Below the pieces are notes generated by a model. It ran no database searches and was not told the DNA's origin. It saw only the letters and a program-made list of their open reading frames with translations. The translations under genes were made by a program, and so were the position numbers. A stretch of DNA of 64,000 bases from contig JAWLDA010000004.1 of the NCBI GenBank assembly GCA_041686855.1, positions 124,001 through 188,000 of the forward strand. The letters are read 5' to 3'. Source of the DNA: JAWLDA01 sp041686855. Lineage in GTDB: Bacteria > Bacillota > Limnochordia > DTU080 > RSA5. Positions 61,629 to 64,000 of the stretch are shown piece by piece; within the stretch, counting starts at the first letter, position 1, and every line of letters starts with the position of its first letter.

Positions 61629-62927
61629 ATGGAGGTCAAGTCGCCCCGCGGTACCAGCGACATCCTGCCCGGTGCGTCGAACGTTTGGCGGCGCATTGAA
61701 CAGAGTGTCGCCGAGGTCATGGATGCATTCGACTATCAAGAGATTCGCACGCCGATCTTTGAACATACGGAGCTCTTCCAACGTGGGGTCGGTGAGACGA
61801 CTGACATCGTTGAGAAGCAAATGTACACGTTCGAGGACCGGGGAGGGCGCAGCGTCACTCTGCGTCCCGAGGGGACTGCCGGCGTAGTCCGTTCCTACAT
61901 ACAGCACAAACTCTATGGGCAAGGGGTGCCTCAAAAACTCTGGTACTTGCAGCCCATGTTTCGGTACGAACGACCGCAGGCCGGTCGCAACCGTCAGTTT
62001 CATCAATTTGGAGCCGAAGCGCTAGGCTCGCTGGATCCCGCGTGCGACGTAGAGATGATCGCAATTCCGCTCGAGGTGTATCGTAGGCTCGGCATCACCA
62101 GTCACCGAGTGTTGCTCAACAGCATCGGTTGTCCCGAGTGCCGTCCGGCCTATCGCGACGCGCTTCGGCTCTATTTCAAGGACAAACTCGATCAGTTGTG
62201 CCCTGCGTGCCAAGGACGATACGATCGCAACCCATTGCGAATCCTTGACTGCAAGATCGAGGGGTGTCGGAGTGCGGCCGCAGGCGCACCCGCGGGCGCA
62301 GAGTTTCTGTGCGATGAGTGCCAGGAGCACTTTGCCGAAGTGAGATCGCTCTTGGACGCCCTTGACATCTCCTACACGGTTGACGGCCGCCTTGTGCGCG
62401 GGTTGGATTATTACACCAAGACAGTCTTTGAAGTGGTGACAGACGCCCTGGGAGCCCAGGACGCGCTGGCGGCGGGTGGTCGTTACGACGGACTGGCGGA
62501 GTCTTTGGGGGGACCCAAGACCCCAGCAGTCGGGTTTGGTGCGGGCATGGAGCGCGCTTTCCTCATGCTTCAAGCGGCCTCTGTCGAGCCGATTCAAGAG
62601 CGGCCTCCGGGTGTTTTTGTGGTCTCGTTAGGAACGGCAGCCCGGGAGAAGGCGGTGCAATTGGCGTGGCAACTGCGCAGAGCCGGCGTTGCGACGACCA
62701 TGGATTACCGGGCCGGCGTGAACGAAGAACGCTCGATGCGGGCGCAAATGAAGTCCGCCGGAAAGTCCAAAGCGCAGCTTACATTGATTCTGGGCGACGA
62801 TGAACTGGCCCGTGGTGTGGTCACCGTCCGTTCGATGACTGACGGATCGCAGCGAGAAGTTATTCTTGGCGACGCCGCCGTTACGGTTTTGCAGCAGTTG
62901 GGAGGTGGAGGGGAGTCCCGCTCGTAA
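61629..62927 (+). CDS. hisS: Histidine-tRNA ligase
   Basis: Class II synthetase charging tRNA-His. The 432 residues begin with the family PRGTSDILPG, with motif 2 RYERPQAGRNRQFHQFG, the His-specific RGLDYYTKTVFEV, motif 3 GFGAGMERAFL, and the anticodon-binding domain (about 325-430). The ATG lies 11 bases after GGGAGG. No T-box leader is seen. Paired with aspS as in Bacillus. Confidence 0.96.
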   Translation: MEVKSPRGTSDILPGASNVWRRIEQSVAEVMDAFDYQEIRTPIFEHTELFQRGVGETTDIVEKQMYTFEDRGGRSVTLRPEGTAGVVRSYIQHKLYGQGVPQKLWYLQPMFRYERPQAGRNRQFHQFGAEALGSLDPACDVEMIAIPLEVYRRLGITSHRVLLNSIGCPECRPAYRDALRLYFKDKLDQLCPACQGRYDRNPLRILDCKIEGCRSAAAGAPAGAEFLCDECQEHFAEVRSLLDALDISYTVDGRLVRGLDYYTKTVFEVVTDALGAQDALAAGGRYDGLAESLGGPKTPAVGFGAGMERAFLMLQAASVEPIQERPPGVFVVSLGTAAREKAVQLAWQLRRAGVATTMDYRAGVNEERSMRAQMKSAGKSKAQLTLILGDDELARGVVTVRSMTDGSQREVILGDAAVTVLQQLGGGGESRS

Positions 62928-62955
62928 ACGCGCAGGCGGGTATCCCCAAACGTTG

Positions 62956-64000
62956 ATGACAAGTATGCGCACATACGAATGTGGCACCCTGCGTCAGGAG
63001 CATACCGGCGCTGAGGTGTGGCTGGCAGGATGGGTACAGCGCCGCCGCGATCACGGCGGCCTCATCTTTGTCGACCTCAGGGATCGCTCGGGGGTGGTTC
63101 AGGTTGTCTTTAACCCGGAGCGTATCGGAGAGGCTGAATTCGCCCAGGCGGAAGGGTTGCGCAACGAGTACGTCGTACGGGTGCGCGGTGAGGTGTGTCG
63201 TCGCCTGGAAGGGATGGAGAATCCCAATATTGCTACCGGTGAGATCGAGGTGCTCGCCGACGAGTTGGAGGTGCTCAACTCGGCAGCAACACCTCCTTTC
63301 CCGATCGACGGGGCTCTCGATGTCGATGAGAGCATTCGGCTCAAGTACCGCTACCTCGACTTGCGTCGTCCCCAAATGCAGCAGACGATGGCCGTACGCC
63401 ACCGGATCACGCAGAGTATCCGGTCGTACTTGGATCGCTGCGGGTTCTATGAAATTGAGACACCGATGCTGACGCGCAGCACGCCCGAAGGGGCGCGCGA
63501 CTTCCTCGTTCCAAGCCGCCTAAATCCGGGCGCCTTCTTTGCGCTGCCTCAATCGCCCCAGTTGTTCAAACAGTTGCTCATGGTCTCTGGATTGGAACGG
63601 TACTTCCAGATCGTGCGCTGTTTTCGCGATGAGGATTTGCGGGCCGATCGCCAACCTGAGTTTACGCAGCTCGACATGGAGATGTCGTTCGTGGGTGTCG
63701 ACGACGTCATCGAGATTGTCGAGGGGTTGATCGGAGAGCTCTTTGAGCGCGTGGGCTTGACCCGGCCGTCGACCCCCTTTGTTCGGTTGAAATACGACGA
63801 CGCCATCAATCTGTACGGGTCAGACAAGCCGGATCTTCGCTTTGATCTCAAGTTGTGCGACGTCACCGAGGTGGTCCGGGGGAGCGGCTTCAAGGTGTTC
63901 GCGTCCGTCGCCGACTCCGGCGGAGTTGTCAAAGGGATCAACGCCGGGCCAGGCAACGGCGCTGGATGGTCGCGGCGGGAGATCGACAACTTGGGAGATG
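62956..64000 (+). CDS. aspS: Aspartate-tRNA ligase, 5' part
   Basis: Class IIb synthetase cut by the window end after 348 codons. An OB-fold anticodon domain (AGWVQRRRDHGGLIFVDLRD, about 24-43) is followed by the catalytic domain with motif 1 (DLRRPQMQ), ETPMLTRSTPEGARDFL, PQSPQLFKQLLM, motif 2 (RDEDLRADRQPEFTQLD) and the bacterial insertion starting near 290. ATG 62956 and ATG 62965 are both possible; neither has a clear ribosome-binding site, and a CAGGCGGG lies about 20 bases upstream. It follows hisS by 28 bases. Confidence 0.93.
   Translation, partial: MTSMRTYECGTLRQEHTGAEVWLAGWVQRRRDHGGLIFVDLRDRSGVVQVVFNPERIGEAEFAQAEGLRNEYVVRVRGEVCRRLEGMENPNIATGEIEVLADELEVLNSAATPPFPIDGALDVDESIRLKYRYLDLRRPQMQQTMAVRHRITQSIRSYLDRCGFYEIETPMLTRSTPEGARDFLVPSRLNPGAFFALPQSPQLFKQLLMVSGLERYFQIVRCFRDEDLRADRQPEFTQLDMEMSFVGVDDVIEIVEGLIGELFERVGLTRPSTPFVRLKYDDAINLYGSDKPDLRFDLKLCDVTEVVRGSGFKVFASVADSGGVVKGINAGPGNGAGWSRREIDNLGD

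Noticed and set aside
1..64000. tRNA, rRNA, CRISPR arrays, insertion sequences, prophage or attachment sites
   Set aside because: No cloverleaf-like segments, spaced direct repeats, transposase or integrase-like products were seen; intergenic gaps are too short for most of them.

Overview
The window is a dense, moderately GC-rich chromosomal segment from a spore-forming member of the Bacillota (Firmicutes). The assignment rests on gene content and order: holA-rpsT-gpr-spoIIP-lepA-hemW, then CIRCE-hrcA-grpE-dnaK-dnaJ-prmA-rsmE, then mtaB/rpsU/nfeD/floA/yqfC/yqfD/phoH/pgpH/ybeY/dgkA/cdd/era, then queA-tgt-yajC/secD-secF/lapA-recJ-rel-dtd/hisS-aspS. These are classic Bacillota neighbourhoods. 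gpr, spoIIP, yqfC and yqfD are endospore genes. Shine-Dalgarno sequences are strong, and GTG and TTG starts are very common. No rRNA, tRNA, CRISPR array, insertion sequence or prophage was seen, and no gene-free stretch exceeds 300 bases.

Layout. 1-1680: accessory genes, namely the 3' end of a predicted beta-barrel protein, two very small proteins, a Fic/Doc-fold protein with a degraded active site, and a two-helix membrane protein. 1719-9309: leuS, a membrane ClpP-class (SDH) protease, comEA-comEC (DNA uptake) and holA, ending in a hairpin shared with convergent rpsT. 9626-17230: a small zinc-ribbon gene, gpr, an orphan solute-binding protein, an L,D-transpeptidase, spoIIP and murJ, mostly cell-envelope and spore functions. 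17297-28351: lepA-hemW, the heat-shock operon under a textbook sigma-A promoter plus a perfect CIRCE operator, two RNA/protein methyltransferases and two metallophosphoesterases.

28369-31901 (minus strand): phoP-phoR followed by one continuous gene that fuses a degenerate PstB-like ATPase to PhoU, with no phosphate transporter nearby. 32068-46982: tRNA methylthiolation (mtaB), hinT, rpsU, the NfeD-FloA membrane-domain pair, an anonymous proline-rich membrane protein, an oppositely oriented six-helix membrane protein whose leader can fold over its own ribosome-binding site, then yqfC-yqfD, phoH, the c-di-AMP phosphodiesterase pgpH, ybeY, a DgkA-PAP2 lipid kinase/phosphatase fusion, cdd, era and queA. 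46996-64000: tgt, yajC, an HD-domain protein, secD-secF, DUF456, a UbiB/ABC1 kinase, lapA, a long RecJ, bifunctional Rel, dtd, a peptidyl-prolyl isomerase-TPR fusion, hisS, and the 5' part of aspS, cut by the window end.

No complete new defence or mobile system is visible. The most distinctive features are the PstB-PhoU fusion in a pho operon, the barrel-like protein with a C-terminal phenylalanine in a spore-former (a possible but unproven hint of an outer membrane), the compact cassette upstream of leuS, the structured leader at 38312-38364, and the domain fusions DgkA-PAP2 and PPIase-TPR.
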